A stretch of DNA of 64,000 bases, from the NCBI GenBank assembly GCA_964346585.1, contig CAYFVQ010000121.1:16368-80367 (forward strand), read 5' to 3'. A program made the translations under genes and the position numbers. This document shows positions 16,169-24,363 of the stretch, piece after piece (the stretch's first letter is position 1; each line of letters opens with the position of its first letter). Below the pieces are notes generated by a model. It had not been told where the DNA came from. It did not search any database and worked only from the letters and a program-made list of their open reading frames with translations. The stretch comes from SOIA01 sp964346585. Lineage in GTDB: Bacteria > Acidobacteriota > Aminicenantia > Aminicenantales > Aminicenantaceae.

Positions 16169-17370
16169 CCAAACTGTGAGATCAGGCTGAAGACAGGAAG
16201 ATACATGGAAATGACTATGGTCCCGATCAAGCTTCCGACGAAGATGAGAAGAATCGGCTCCAATATCGAAAGAAGTCCTCCGACCGTGGCTTCGACTTCG
16301 TCATCATAAAAATCGGCTAACTTCGACAACATTGCATCTAGGGTTCCTGTAGCCTCCCCTACACCCACCATTTGGGTGAGCATCAAAGGGAACTGAGCGG
16401 CGTCCCTGAAGGCATCCGTAAGGTTCGTTCCTTCAGCGACCTGCGCTCGAGATGCCATGATGCGGCTTTCCAGGAGAACATTTCCAGCAGTAGAGGAAGT
16501 AATCTTAAGGCTCTCCATCATGGGCACGCCTCCAGAAAGGAGAGTGCTTAAAGTCCGTGTGACTCGAGATAAGGCGACCTTCTCGATCAACTTTCCGAAA
16601 AGAGGCATCTTCAGCGCCGCCGTGTCGACAGCCTTTCTTCCCGGAGGTGTTTTCTTGAAATACCTGTACAGAAAAACCAGGCCGATGAACCCGATAAACA
16701 TATAAAATATATAGCTCTGAATAAAGTTGCTCGCCGCCAGCATGATCTTGGACAGGAGCGGCATATCGGCTCCGAGTTCGTTAAAAATCCCTGAAAAAAT
16801 CGGAACAACTTTCCACAACATGAAAATCGTTACGATTACAGAAAAAATAAAAATGGCGATGGGATAGGTCATAGCCTGTTTGACCTGAGCCCTCAACTTG
16901 ACAATTCTCTCCTGGTATTCAGCCAGACGACGGAGCATAACGTCAAGCGAACCGCTCTGTTCTCCTGAAGCGACAAGGTTGCAGTACAGGTCGTCAAAGA
17001 CCTTGGGGAATTTCTTTTTAGCTTGATTCAGAGTGGCTCCGGCTTCAACATCCCTCCTCACCTGGGTAATGACATGCTTGAAATATTTATTCTTTGCTTG
17101 CTGGGCCAGCATGCCCAAGCCTTGAATCAAGGGAAGATCGGCATCAATCAAAACCGAAAGCTGACGGCTATAGACAGTCAATTCTTTGAGGGGAACTTTC
17201 TCTTTTTTTAAAAAAGGTATTTTTAATTCTGTCGGCTTCTTTTTGACATTAACGACAGTGATTTGTTCTCTCTGAAGAATTCTAGTCAGGTCCGCCGCGG
17301 ATTTAGCCACACGTTCTCCCTCAATGATATCTCCTAACCGATTTCTTCCTTTCCAGACAAATACAGCCAT
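16165..17370 (-). CDS. pilC: PilC: type IV pilus inner-membrane platform protein
   Basis: A 401-residue member of the GspF/PilC family with two repeated T2SSF domains (about residues 70-190 and 270-395) and three membrane helices. Characteristic stretches are YSRQLSVLIDADLPL and GEQSGSLDVMLRRLA in the first repeat, with VGEATGTLDAMLSKLA as the matching part of the second. PilC binds the PilB and PilT motors and supports pilus assembly in the inner membrane. The gene lies between pilT (12 bases upstream) and pilS (overlap of four bases). Confidence 0.93.
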   Translation of the reverse strand: MAVFVWKGRNRLGDIIEGERVAKSAADLTRILQREQITVVNVKKKPTELKIPFLKKEKVPLKELTVYSRQLSVLIDADLPLIQGLGMLAQQAKNKYFKHVITQVRRDVEAGATLNQAKKKFPKVFDDLYCNLVASGEQSGSLDVMLRRLAEYQERIVKLRAQVKQAMTYPIAIFIFSVIVTIFMLWKVVPIFSGIFNELGADMPLLSKIMLAASNFIQSYIFYMFIGFIGLVFLYRYFKKTPPGRKAVDTAALKMPLFGKLIEKVALSRVTRTLSTLLSGGVPMMESLKITSSTAGNVLLESRIMASRAQVAEGTNLTDAFRDAAQFPLMLTQMVGVGEATGTLDAMLSKLADFYDDEVEATVGGLLSILEPILLIFVGSLIGTIVISMYLPVFSLISQFG

Positions 17371-17382
17371 GTCTCCCCCTTA

Positions 17383-18501
17383 TTATTTTCTCACTGATTC
17401 CGGAGAGTAGTCAGGCGAGGCAGTTTTAACCCCTTCTCTCCTTTGAATGAGCTCCGTCAACTCATCAGGCTTATAAGAAATTTTCATCGCAGTCTCAAGG
17501 GTGATTAATCCTCTGAAATAGAGGGTCGTTAAAGACTGGTTAAAGGTCTGCATCCCATGCTTTTCCTGGCCCATCTGCATGGCGGAATATATCTGATGGA
17601 GCTTATTTTCTCTAATAAGATTCCTGATCGCCGCATTCGGAATAAGCAATTCCAAGGCCAAAACTCGCCCCTTACCGTCGGCTCGAGGCAAAAGGGCCTG
17701 AGTAACCACAGCCTCCAGGCTCATTGAGAGCGTGATTCTCACCTGGTCTTGATACTGTGGGGGAAAAATGTCGACGATCCTCGACACCGTTTCTGCGGCT
17801 GAATTCGTATGAAGCGTAGAGAATGTGAGATGCCCCGTCTCAGCCACATGAAGAGTAGCTTCCACTGTTTGCAGGTCTCTCATCTCCCCGACAAGGACAA
17901 CGTCAGGGTCTTCTCGGAGAACGGAACGAAGCGCGTTGGGGTAGGACAGAGTATCCACGTGGAGCTCCCTCTGGTTGATCATGGCTTTTTTGGGATTGAA
18001 ATAGTATTCAATCGGGTCCTCTATAGTGACGATATGAACATCTCGCTGCTCATTAATGTAGTTAATCATACACGCCAGGGTGGTCGATTTCCCGCATCCT
18101 GTTGGCCCGGTGACTAAAACTAATCCACGCGGCACCGAACAGAGCTGAGCGATTTTCTGGGGAAGTCCCAGTTGGGCAAAACTCCAATTCTGGCTGAGGA
18201 ATCTTCGGAATGCCGCGGCAACAGCGCCTCTCTGCATATAAACGTTTCCCCGAAAACGGCCAATATCCTTGAGGCCAAAAGAGAAATCCAGCTCGAGCTT
18301 CTCTTCAAACGTCTTTTTCTGCTTATCCGTCAATAAACTATAAACCAACTCCTTGCTTTCGACCGGAGTCAGAGGAGGGTGATCGAGCGAAATCAGACGA
18401 CCGTGAACCCTGATTCGAGGAGGAATTCGCGTCGTTATATGTAAATCGCTGGCATTCCTTTCAACGGTTGTTTTAAGAAGTTCGTGAATCGTTATCGGCA
18501 C
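17383..18501 (-). CDS. pilT: PilT: pilus retraction ATPase
   Basis: A 372-residue secretion ATPase with Walker A VTGPTGCGKSTT, the Asp box IEDPIEY, Walker B LVGEMRD and the His box. The PilT-specific AIRNLIRE motif is present, as is GMQTFNQSL. These last motifs separate it from PilB and identify it as the retraction motor. It acts at the inner membrane with PilC. Its start overlaps the end of the pilB C-terminal frame by 29 bases. No second PilT or PilU is in the window. Confidence 0.94.
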   Translation of the reverse strand: MPITIHELLKTTVERNASDLHITTRIPPRIRVHGRLISLDHPPLTPVESKELVYSLLTDKQKKTFEEKLELDFSFGLKDIGRFRGNVYMQRGAVAAAFRRFLSQNWSFAQLGLPQKIAQLCSVPRGLVLVTGPTGCGKSTTLACMINYINEQRDVHIVTIEDPIEYYFNPKKAMINQRELHVDTLSYPNALRSVLREDPDVVLVGEMRDLQTVEATLHVAETGHLTFSTLHTNSAAETVSRIVDIFPPQYQDQVRITLSMSLEAVVTQALLPRADGKGRVLALELLIPNAAIRNLIRENKLHQIYSAMQMGQEKHGMQTFNQSLTTLYFRGLITLETAMKISYKPDELTELIQRREGVKTASPDYSPESVRK

Positions 18502-19669
18502 TCTTCACCTCCATATCTCTGACTGTCTCTCTCAAGACTTCTTCGATTGACGTGACACCCTCTTTTATTTTAGCCAGCCCACTTTGACGTAGCGAAATCA
18601 TTCCGTTCCTGATTCCGATTTCTTTAATGTCTTTTGGCTGGGCTTTGGCCAAAATGAGGTCTTTTATGTCATTCGTCACTTCCATGACCTCAAAAAGCCC
18701 GACTCTCCCCTTGTAACCAGTCTCTGCGCATGTCGCACAGCCTTTCGCTTTATAGGGCTTGACCTTCTCTGCTTCCTCAGGAGCATAACCGATATCTACA
18801 AGAGCTTCAGGCGTAATCTTGTGTTCCTCTCGGCATTTCTTGCACAGCCGTCGCACTAGCCTTTGCGCCACGATGAGGACAAGAGAGTCTGAGATTAAAA
18901 AAGGCTCGACATTCATGTTTATCAACCTTGTGATCGTGCCTGCTGCATCATTGGTATGGACTGTAGAGAAAACCAGGTGTCCCGTCAGCGCGGCTTTAAC
19001 AGCAATGTCAACCGTTTCGTAATCCCTCATCTCACCGATAAGCATGATATCAGGGTCCTGCCTTAAGAATGATCTCAGAGAAGAGGCGAAATTCAATCCA
19101 ATTTCTTCTTTAATGTTGACTTGGTTGACGCCCGCCATGTAAAACTCGACGGGATCTTCCGCTGTCATGATGTTCTTTTCCTGGGAGTTTAAGGTTGAGA
19201 TCGCAGAATAGAGTGTGTTTGTCTTCCCGCTTCCAGTGGGTCCGGTGACAAGAATAATCCCGAAAGGCAAGTTGATGGCCTCCTCAAAGCGGCTCATAGA
19301 CTTCTTCTCAAAGCCGAGTTTGGTAAGATCCAGCTGCAAGTTTGCCCGGTCGAGGATACGAGAAACGATTTTCTCCCCGAATATCGTGGGTATACAGGAA
19401 ATTCTCATGTCGACTTCTTTTTTATTATCGTCTCCCCATTTCACTCTCATCTTTAAACGACCGTCCTGAGGTAACCTCTTTTCTGCAATATCCATGCTGG
19501 AGAGAATTTTTACTCGAGATGTGACCGGATTCTTGAATTTCATAGCCAGATCCATCATTTCATGAAGGACGCCATCTATGCGGTACCTAACCCGGAAGGA
19601 CCGCTCATATGGCTCGAAATGGACATCACTGGCTCCTTTCTTTATCGCATCCATAAATATGGTGTTCAC
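18473..19669 (-). CDS. pilB: PilB, C-terminal ATPase part (gene interrupted by in-frame TAA)
   Basis: This 398-residue part carries the N2 and ATPase domains of the pilus extension motor: NTIFMDAIKKGASDVHFEPYE, Walker A GPTGSGKT, AEDPVEF, LIGEMRD, and a four-cysteine zinc site (CKKC and CATC). Upstream in the same frame a TAA at 19691-19693 separates it from the N-terminal part, with no frameshift. Across the stop the sequence reads RST-stop-EAPVITLVNTIF, where PilB proteins run straight on. The only starts here, GTG at 19669 and ATG at 19654, lack a good ribosome binding site. It may be a nonsense mutation (for example CAA to TAA), a sequence error, or a functional two-piece motor. Confidence 0.85.
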   Translation of the reverse strand: MNTIFMDAIKKGASDVHFEPYERSFRVRYRIDGVLHEMMDLAMKFKNPVTSRVKILSSMDIAEKRLPQDGRLKMRVKWGDDNKKEVDMRISCIPTIFGEKIVSRILDRANLQLDLTKLGFEKKSMSRFEEAINLPFGIILVTGPTGSGKTNTLYSAISTLNSQEKNIMTAEDPVEFYMAGVNQVNIKEEIGLNFASSLRSFLRQDPDIMLIGEMRDYETVDIAVKAALTGHLVFSTVHTNDAAGTITRLINMNVEPFLISDSLVLIVAQRLVRRLCKKCREEHKITPEALVDIGYAPEEAEKVKPYKAKGCATCAETGYKGRVGLFEVMEVTNDIKDLILAKAQPKDIKEIGIRNGMISLRQSGLAKIKEGVTSIEEVLRETVRDMEVKSADNDSRTS

Positions 19670-19690
19670 AAGAGTGATGACAGGAGCTTC

Positions 19691-20236
19691 TTACGTTGAG
19701 CGTGTCAATTCTTCGATGTCATATTCTTCCTCTTCTTCCTCGACAACATTCACTGATCCATCATCCGCCTGCTCGATCTCGTCGATTATCTCTTTGACGC
19801 GCATAGAATCAGAAGCGCCGTAGTATTTATTTATGGCTTCCGAAACCCCTGACTCTGAAGCAATGACTGGCTGAATGCTTAGACTTGTTCTAAACCGGAC
19901 ATTTTCAATCACATCCAGGTCTGTGGGATCGACCATGGCCATGGTCAGAAAAGACCGAATCCGATGGATGGGCATGATCATGTGTTTTTTGGCAATGTCC
20001 GCAGGAATGAGTTCGATAACATCCGGATAAACTTCGAATTGACCGAGGTCGATGTAGGGATACCCCAGCTGTCGGCTCAGTGCCTGAGCCATATCTTCCT
20101 CTGATATGAGACCTAAAGCCACAAGAGCGCTTCCGATAGAAACTTTGTTCTTCTTCTCATACTCAGCAGCAGACTTAAGCTGCTCTGGTGTGATTAGTTT
20201 TTCACGGATGAGAAGCTCACCAAGGTTTGAGGCCAT
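19691..20236 (-). CDS. pilB: PilB, N-terminal MshEN part (gene interrupted by in-frame TAA)
   Basis: A 181-residue part containing the MshEN (GspE N-terminal) domain: LGELLIREKLITPEQL, ALSRQLGYPYIDL, and MAMVDPTDLDVIENVRF. MshEN domains bind cyclic di-GMP in some PilB and GspE proteins. It ends with an acidic linker (EEEEEEYDIEELTRST) and TAA at 19691-19693. The downstream frame at 18473-19669 continues the same reading frame and completes PilB, so the natural product was probably one protein of about 587 residues. It is the first gene of the pilus cluster, with a promoter-like region just upstream. Confidence 0.85.
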   Translation of the reverse strand: MASNLGELLIREKLITPEQLKSAAEYEKKNKVSIGSALVALGLISEEDMAQALSRQLGYPYIDLGQFEVYPDVIELIPADIAKKHMIMPIHRIRSFLTMAMVDPTDLDVIENVRFRTSLSIQPVIASESGVSEAINKYYGASDSMRVKEIIDEIEQADDGSVNVVEEEEEEYDIEELTRST

Positions 20237-20260
20237 TTTTGGTCCTTATTGAGTGTTAAT

Positions 20261-20289
20261 AAAATATATAATTTGACAATATTTGTCAA
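20261..20289 (-). promoter_or_regulatory. Promoter and overlapping palindromic operator of pilB
   Basis: On the minus strand TTGACA (20289-20284) is followed after 17 bases by TATTTT (20266-20261), a plausible sigma-70 promoter 25 bases from the start codon. The -35 box is part of the palindrome TGACAATATTTGTCA at 20274-20288 (plus strand), the same motif found twice upstream of the pilin gene. The overlap suggests a bound protein would block or recruit polymerase here. Confidence 0.55.
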
Positions 20290-20730
20290 CTTTTATCACC
20301 AGTATCTTCACTATTTTTTCATACATCTAAGACGATTTCTGCTCCAGACTTTTCTCTTTTTATTGAAACATAAGTCTGAGAAGATATTCGCACGGCTGCC
20401 ACAACAGTTCCTAATGTTTGCAGAGAATCCTTAGAGTGTCAATCATCCGTAGAGAGGATTCTAAAGGTGAATTTTGAATTCTTTTCCTCATCTATAAGGG
20501 TTATGCGGCTCACCGCAACAGAGGAGAGCTTCTGGACCGCTCAATCCGGCTAATGTACAAGGCGTTTTTAAACAAATTCTCATCAATTATTTTATGATCA
20601 GCCGCAATAAAAACTGGTGATCAGAATCTGGGATAAAAAAGAAATCTCGGTAACGATTGAATACTTGAAAGTTGGATGAAGGCTGGATGGGCTTGAATAT
20701 CAGAAAGCTTGAATTGACTTTGGAAAGACT
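20290..20730. other. Non-coding stretch upstream of pilB
   Basis: About 440 bases without a supportable gene on either strand. Short frames here lack ribosome binding sites and recognisable content. Apart from the pilB control region at its left edge I see no repeat, RNA or terminator. Confidence 0.5.
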
Positions 20731-20979
20731 CTAATAATTCTCCCACCAATCACCGATTTCCTGGGGCTTCCCCGATTCATTCCTGTATATAAACCGTGCG
20801 GCTCTTTCTCCCTCTCCATTTTCTTGCTCAAAAATAATCACTTTACAGAGGGGCGCAATCTGGTCGAAATACTCTCTGGCTTTAACTCTCGCTTCCTCAA
20901 AGGAATAAGTCGATTCATCGAATAAGATCGGGAAACCGACTTTTTCCTTATATCCTCTTATATAGTATCTTCTGTCCAT
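20731..20979 (-). CDS. Small protein of unknown function (82 residues)
   Basis: A short frame with a strong Shine-Dalgarno (GAGGAGGG, six bases before the ATG at 20977-20979), which is the main reason to accept it. The product begins MDRRYYIRGYKEKVGF, is rich in charged and aromatic residues, and ends GDWWENY. It has no membrane segment, signal peptide or cysteine cluster beyond one cysteine. I do not recognise a family. The alternation of short hydrophobic strands (KVIIFEQ, AARFIYR) with a helical stretch suggests a small alpha/beta cytosolic protein. It stands alone between the pilus cluster and the tRNAs. Confidence 0.6.
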   Translation of the reverse strand: MDRRYYIRGYKEKVGFPILFDESTYSFEEARVKAREYFDQIAPLCKVIIFEQENGEGERAARFIYRNESGKPQEIGDWWENY

Positions 20980-21346
20980 TTATCCCTCCTCTCTAAAATC
21001 TGCCGCGACTCTGAGCATCCTGTTCAAGGCGCGCCTTGCTATCCCAGGTGGACGATATTTGAAAAACCTCATGAATAGCACAAACAAACGCCAAGACACA
21101 TCCTGCAACATAGGTTTATCCTTTCACCTGATGAAAGTTGAATAAGGCATCTTTTAAAGGCATGAGTCTTTTCCCCGAAGGAACTGAATCCGTCTCGATT
21201 CTTTTTCTCATCTTCTTTCCGAGTGGGAGTAAAGCCCCGCAAAAACCGTGCGGCTAAATCTCCATAGTTTAGTCGGTCGAATCTCATCAAAATTGAATGG
21301 TAAACCCCTGTTTCTTATTGAATTCAATTTGAAGGGAGGGGATGGC
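20980..21346. other. Non-coding stretch between a small gene and tRNA-Arg
   Basis: About 370 bases. A minus-strand frame at 21069-21290 (73 codons) has no ribosome binding site or recognisable sequence and I do not call it. A perfect 14-base palindrome CAAGGCGCGCCTTG lies at 21025-21038. Nothing else stands out. Confidence 0.5.
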
Positions 21347-21423
21347 TGGCGCGCCTGGAAGGACTCGAACCTCCGACCCGCTGCTTAGAAGGCAGCTGCT
21401 CTATCCGACTGAGCTACAGGCGC
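21347..21423 (-). tRNA. tRNA-Arg (anticodon TCT)
   Basis: The minus strand folds into a full cloverleaf: acceptor GCGCCTG/CAGGCGC, D arm with AGTCGGATAGAGC, anticodon stem GCTGC/GCAGC around loop CTTCTAA (anticodon TCT), a GGGTC variable region, and T arm GGAGG-TTCGAGT-CCTTC. The discriminator is G and CCA is encoded (21347-21349). Confidence 0.95.
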
Positions 21424-21489
21424 GCTTTCTATTTCTCTATTGATTCAACCTGTTCGCATGAACGAAGCCAATCTTTCTTTATCTTCTAA

Positions 21490-21564
21490 TCGGGGAGATC
21501 GGATTTGAACCGACGACCTCCTGCTCCCAAGGCAGGCGCGCTAACCAGGCTGCGCTACTCCCCG
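21490..21564 (-). tRNA. tRNA-Pro (anticodon TGG)
   Basis: The minus strand folds as acceptor CGGGGAG/CTCCCCG, anticodon stem CCTGC/GCAGG around loop CTTGGGA (anticodon TGG, reads CCA and likely other proline codons), and T arm GTCGG-TTCAAAT-CCGAT. The discriminator is A. CCA is not encoded, unlike the neighbouring tRNA-Arg, so a CCA-adding enzyme is needed. Confidence 0.95.
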
Positions 21565-21584
21565 GCATCACAAAATAACATTAG

Positions 21585-21720
21585 AAAAAGGGGACAGACC
21601 TTGATGATGGGGTCAGGCCTTGTCAAGGTCGATGCCTAAAAGCTTTAATCAAGCCTTGGTGTTAATATATAGACAAGGCCTGACCCCGTATTTGTCATCA
21701 TCAAGGCATGTCCCCTTTTT
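21585..21720. repeat. Nested inverted-repeat element with GGGGAC and GGGGTC arms
   Basis: A 136-base element. The outer 24-base arms (21585-21608, AAAAAGGGGACAGACC...; 21697-21720) pair with two mismatches. The inner 16-base arms GGGGTCAGGCCTTGTC (21609-21624) and its complement (21672-21687) pair perfectly. The core has no coding potential. It lies between tRNA-Pro and mutL, pointing to a small mobile or REP-type element. Confidence 0.8.
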
Positions 21721-21772
21721 CTGCCTTTTTTGTCCCTCATTTTTATAGCAAAACAACGAGTAGTTGTCAATT

Positions 21773-23473
21773 TCACTCCCTCTTAAGACCTCTCTCTATT
21801 TCCTTTTTATCTATTTTAACGATGACTGGTCTTCCGTGAGGACAGAGGGATGAATTTGAAGTCTTGAAGAGCTCTTCAACGAGATAACTCATCTTTGCCA
21901 AGGTCAACGGTTGACCGGCCTTGACAGCTGTTTTACACGCCAATGTGGCCAGTATACTCTTCTTTTTATCTTCGGCCCTGTTCTTTCTCAGGTCTTCAAG
22001 GAGAGAGAGAAATATTTCCCTGGCCTCGTCCTCTTTGAACAAATCAGGAAATTCTTTCAAAGAGAAGCTCCTTCCGCTCATGGCTTCTACCCTAAAGCCC
22101 GCCTCTTCCAGCGAATCTCTGTTGTCTTCCAGGCTTAACACCTGGGATGGCGAAAGTTCAAAGAGGATAGGAAAAAGAGCCAGTTTTTGAGGCCATTTCT
22201 TTTTCCTGTCGATATCCTGATATTTTTCAAAAAGAACCCTCTCATGGGCGTTATGTTGATCGATGATGAATATTCCGTCTTCTGAAGAGGCAACAATGTA
22301 AGTATCCTCGTACTGCCCCAGAACTCTCGGGAAAATCCCTTCATCTTTTTCTGGAGAAGGAAACAGTCTCTCCGCCTCCACCGGCCTTCTATCTGCAAAC
22401 GGGAAACTTCGCCCGCCCCTCTCCTCTTTTATTTCCAGCCTGCGCTTTTCTCCCTCCTGGCTGGGATAAACTTCTTTTACTCCCTGTTCTCTCAACATGG
22501 CTTTTTCTATACTGTGGAGGACAAGTTGAAAAAAAGGACGGGAATCCCTGAACCTGACTTCTGCCTTGGCGGGATGGACATTGACATCCACATCATCAAG
22601 GGGGCAGGAGAGAAAAAGGAATGCCTCAGGATGCTGGTCTTTCTCCAAGAAGCCTTTGTATGCTTGATTCAGAGCCGCCTGGAGAGTCCGATCCTTGATC
22701 ATCCGCGTGTTCACAAAAAAGAGCTGGTGTGTCCTGTCTCGACGTCCTGAGGGAGGAATCGACGCATACCCAAACAGACGCCTTCCTTCCTCCTCATGGT
22801 CGACTTCCATGAGATGTTCCACTAGGGATTTTCCATAAACTTGAAAAATCCTTTCCTTGAGAGTCTTGACAGGAGGATAGTCAAAGACTTGACGCTTTCC
22901 GTGAATCAAAGAAAACCTCACATCATGATTAGCGAGGGAAACAAAAGTCAAGTATCTGACGATCAAGTTCAGTTCAGACCTTTCTGAACGGAGAAATTTC
23001 TTTCGTGCGGGCAGGTTGAAGAATAAGTCTCGAACTTCTACAGACGTTCCCATAGGAAAAGCAATATCTGAGACCTGGACAACCTCCTCTCCCTCTCTTT
23101 CTATAAGAGTTCCCTTTGCTCCTTTTCCATTCGAAGTCTTCAAAATAATCCTTGAAACCGCAGAAATGCTGGGAAGTGCTTCTCCTCTAAAGCCCAGAGT
23201 GGCTATGCGGCTGAGGTCCTCAATCGTCTCAATCTTGCTGGTTGAATGCCTTTCAAAACAAAGAAGAGCATCCTCCCGGGACATCCCATGTCCATTATCC
23301 GTGATCCTGATCAGTTTTTTCCCCCCTGAAATAAGTTCTGTTTTTACCTCTGAGGCTCCGGCATCCAAAGAGTTCTCTACCAGCTCCTTGACTGCAGAAA
23401 ACGGCCTTTCGATGACTTCGCCTGCAGCAATTTTCTGCGCCACTTCTTGAGGAAGAAGAATAATATTTTTCAT
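21773..23473 (-). CDS. mutL: DNA mismatch repair protein MutL (endonuclease type)
   Basis: MutL links MutS mismatch recognition to strand incision. The 566-residue protein has the N-terminal GHKL ATPase motifs: VKELVENSLDAGA, ITDNGHGM and LGFRGEAL. The C-terminal domain has an endonuclease-type motif DQHNAHERVLFE (consensus DQHA-X2-E-X4-E, with one inserted or changed residue at N), ACKTAVKAG and CPHGRPVIVK. These indicate an intrinsically nicking MutL, as expected where MutH is missing. The start is the ATG at 23471-23473 (MKNIILLPQEVAQKIAAGEV); the open frame continues 18 codons upstream without family similarity. MutS is not in the window. Confidence 0.95.
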   Translation of the reverse strand: MKNIILLPQEVAQKIAAGEVIERPFSAVKELVENSLDAGASEVKTELISGGKKLIRITDNGHGMSREDALLCFERHSTSKIETIEDLSRIATLGFRGEALPSISAVSRIILKTSNGKGAKGTLIEREGEEVVQVSDIAFPMGTSVEVRDLFFNLPARKKFLRSERSELNLIVRYLTFVSLANHDVRFSLIHGKRQVFDYPPVKTLKERIFQVYGKSLVEHLMEVDHEEEGRRLFGYASIPPSGRRDRTHQLFFVNTRMIKDRTLQAALNQAYKGFLEKDQHPEAFLFLSCPLDDVDVNVHPAKAEVRFRDSRPFFQLVLHSIEKAMLREQGVKEVYPSQEGEKRRLEIKEERGGRSFPFADRRPVEAERLFPSPEKDEGIFPRVLGQYEDTYIVASSEDGIFIIDQHNAHERVLFEKYQDIDRKKKWPQKLALFPILFELSPSQVLSLEDNRDSLEEAGFRVEAMSGRSFSLKEFPDLFKEDEAREIFLSLLEDLRKNRAEDKKKSILATLACKTAVKAGQPLTLAKMSYLVEELFKTSNSSLCPHGRPVIVKIDKKEIERGLKRE

Positions 23474-23562
23474 GGGCTCTATTGTATCCTTAATCCTGTC
23501 TGCTGTTGAATTCAAGCATAGTGGCATTTCATAAAAAAACAGTTAGCTTGTCAATAGCAATA

Positions 23563-23760
23563 GGGGACGTTCCCCAAGGGGACACCCTATCTCTAGCAAT
23601 TGGCTTCATGGAAATCATTAAATGAAAGTGTGTCTCTGTGGGGAACATCCCCATATTTCATTATCTCCTCCAATTGGTTTCATGAGAATCATCAAAAGCT
23701 TGGGTGTCCCCTTGGGGAACGTCCCCATATTTTACCTTGGGGAACGTCCCCATATTTTAT
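23563..23760. repeat. Inverted-repeat element with perfect 25-base ends and a tandem copy
   Basis: Arms at 23563-23587 (GGGGACGTTCCCCAAGGGGA...) and 23702-23726 are perfect reverse complements over 25 bases. The right arm overlaps a tandem duplication of a 25-base unit starting CTTGGGGAACGTCCCC (23711-23735 and 23736-23760). Inside, CAATTGG-TTCATG-type segments recur at about 23597 and 23671. The right end runs over the mpg stop codon (23757-23759). Confidence 0.8.
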
Positions 23761-24344
23761 TTAACTGAAACAAAAGGGCTGTCTTTAAGATACGCGCGCC
23801 ACAGCCTTTCCCGTCCTTGCCTGATGCCGATCCGAGGCCTCCACAGCAGCTCTCTTTCTTTTCGTTCTTTTCTTAATCCTTCTCTAATAGAGAGAGGAGA
23901 CTTTGGAGAAGAAACCAACAGGCCGTTCAAAGCCAGGTCAATGCTCAATGCCTGGCAGAGCTTCGCTGGGCCTGAACACAGGTTTTTAATCTTGTCAGTT
24001 TTTCGCCGTGCCTTCATCAGCGAAATCCCTTCGAGAGGCTCTACGGCCCGTATCAGGACAGCCGCGGGGAAATTTTCTCTTTCTGTGACCACATTGAGCA
24101 TGTAATGCAGTCCATACGTGAGGTAGACAAAAGCTCTGGCTGGCGATCCATACAGTATCTCGCTTCTTTTTGTCCGACCTCTATGCGCGAAGGAGGCCGG
24201 GTCATCCTCGCCGCAATACGCTTCAGCTTCCACGATTATTCCAGATGTAACGCCCTCCTTTGAAGCCCGCACAAGAACCATGCCGATCAGGTCTTCCAGA
24301 ACGTCCAGAGTCGGACGCGCGTAGAATGAAACAGGAAGGATCAT
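23757..24344 (-). CDS. mpg: DNA-3-methyladenine glycosylase (AAG/MPG type)
   Basis: This enzyme excises alkylated purines such as 3-methyladenine in base excision repair. The protein (195 residues from the chosen start) has the family opening LPVSFYARPTLDVLEDLIGMVLV, the catalytic region VEAEAYCGEDDPASHA-like (here IIVEAEAYCGEDDPASF followed by AHRG), GRAYVYLTYG-like AFVYLTYGLHYMLNVV, and SGPAKLCQALSI. I chose the ATG at 24344 because the domain begins at once; an in-frame start at 24410 would overlap mtaB by 47 bases. The stop codon lies inside the repeat at 23563-23760, suggesting the repeat inserted at or replaced the original 3' end. Confidence 0.9.
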   Translation of the reverse strand: MILPVSFYARPTLDVLEDLIGMVLVRASKEGVTSGIIVEAEAYCGEDDPASFAHRGRTKRSEILYGSPARAFVYLTYGLHYMLNVVTERENFPAAVLIRAVEPLEGISLMKARRKTDKIKNLCSGPAKLCQALSIDLALNGLLVSSPKSPLSIREGLRKERKERELLWRPRIGIRQGRERLWRAYLKDSPFVSVK

Positions 24345-24363
24345 TGGGTACGGACCACAAGAT

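Noticed and set aside
21069..21290. Possible 73-codon gene on the minus strand
   Set aside because: No Shine-Dalgarno sequence, no recognisable domain, and an odd cysteine-rich end. Nothing supports translation.
23563..23760. CRISPR array
   Set aside because: The repeated 25-base units are directly adjacent without unique spacers and form an inverted repeat, so this is a palindromic element.
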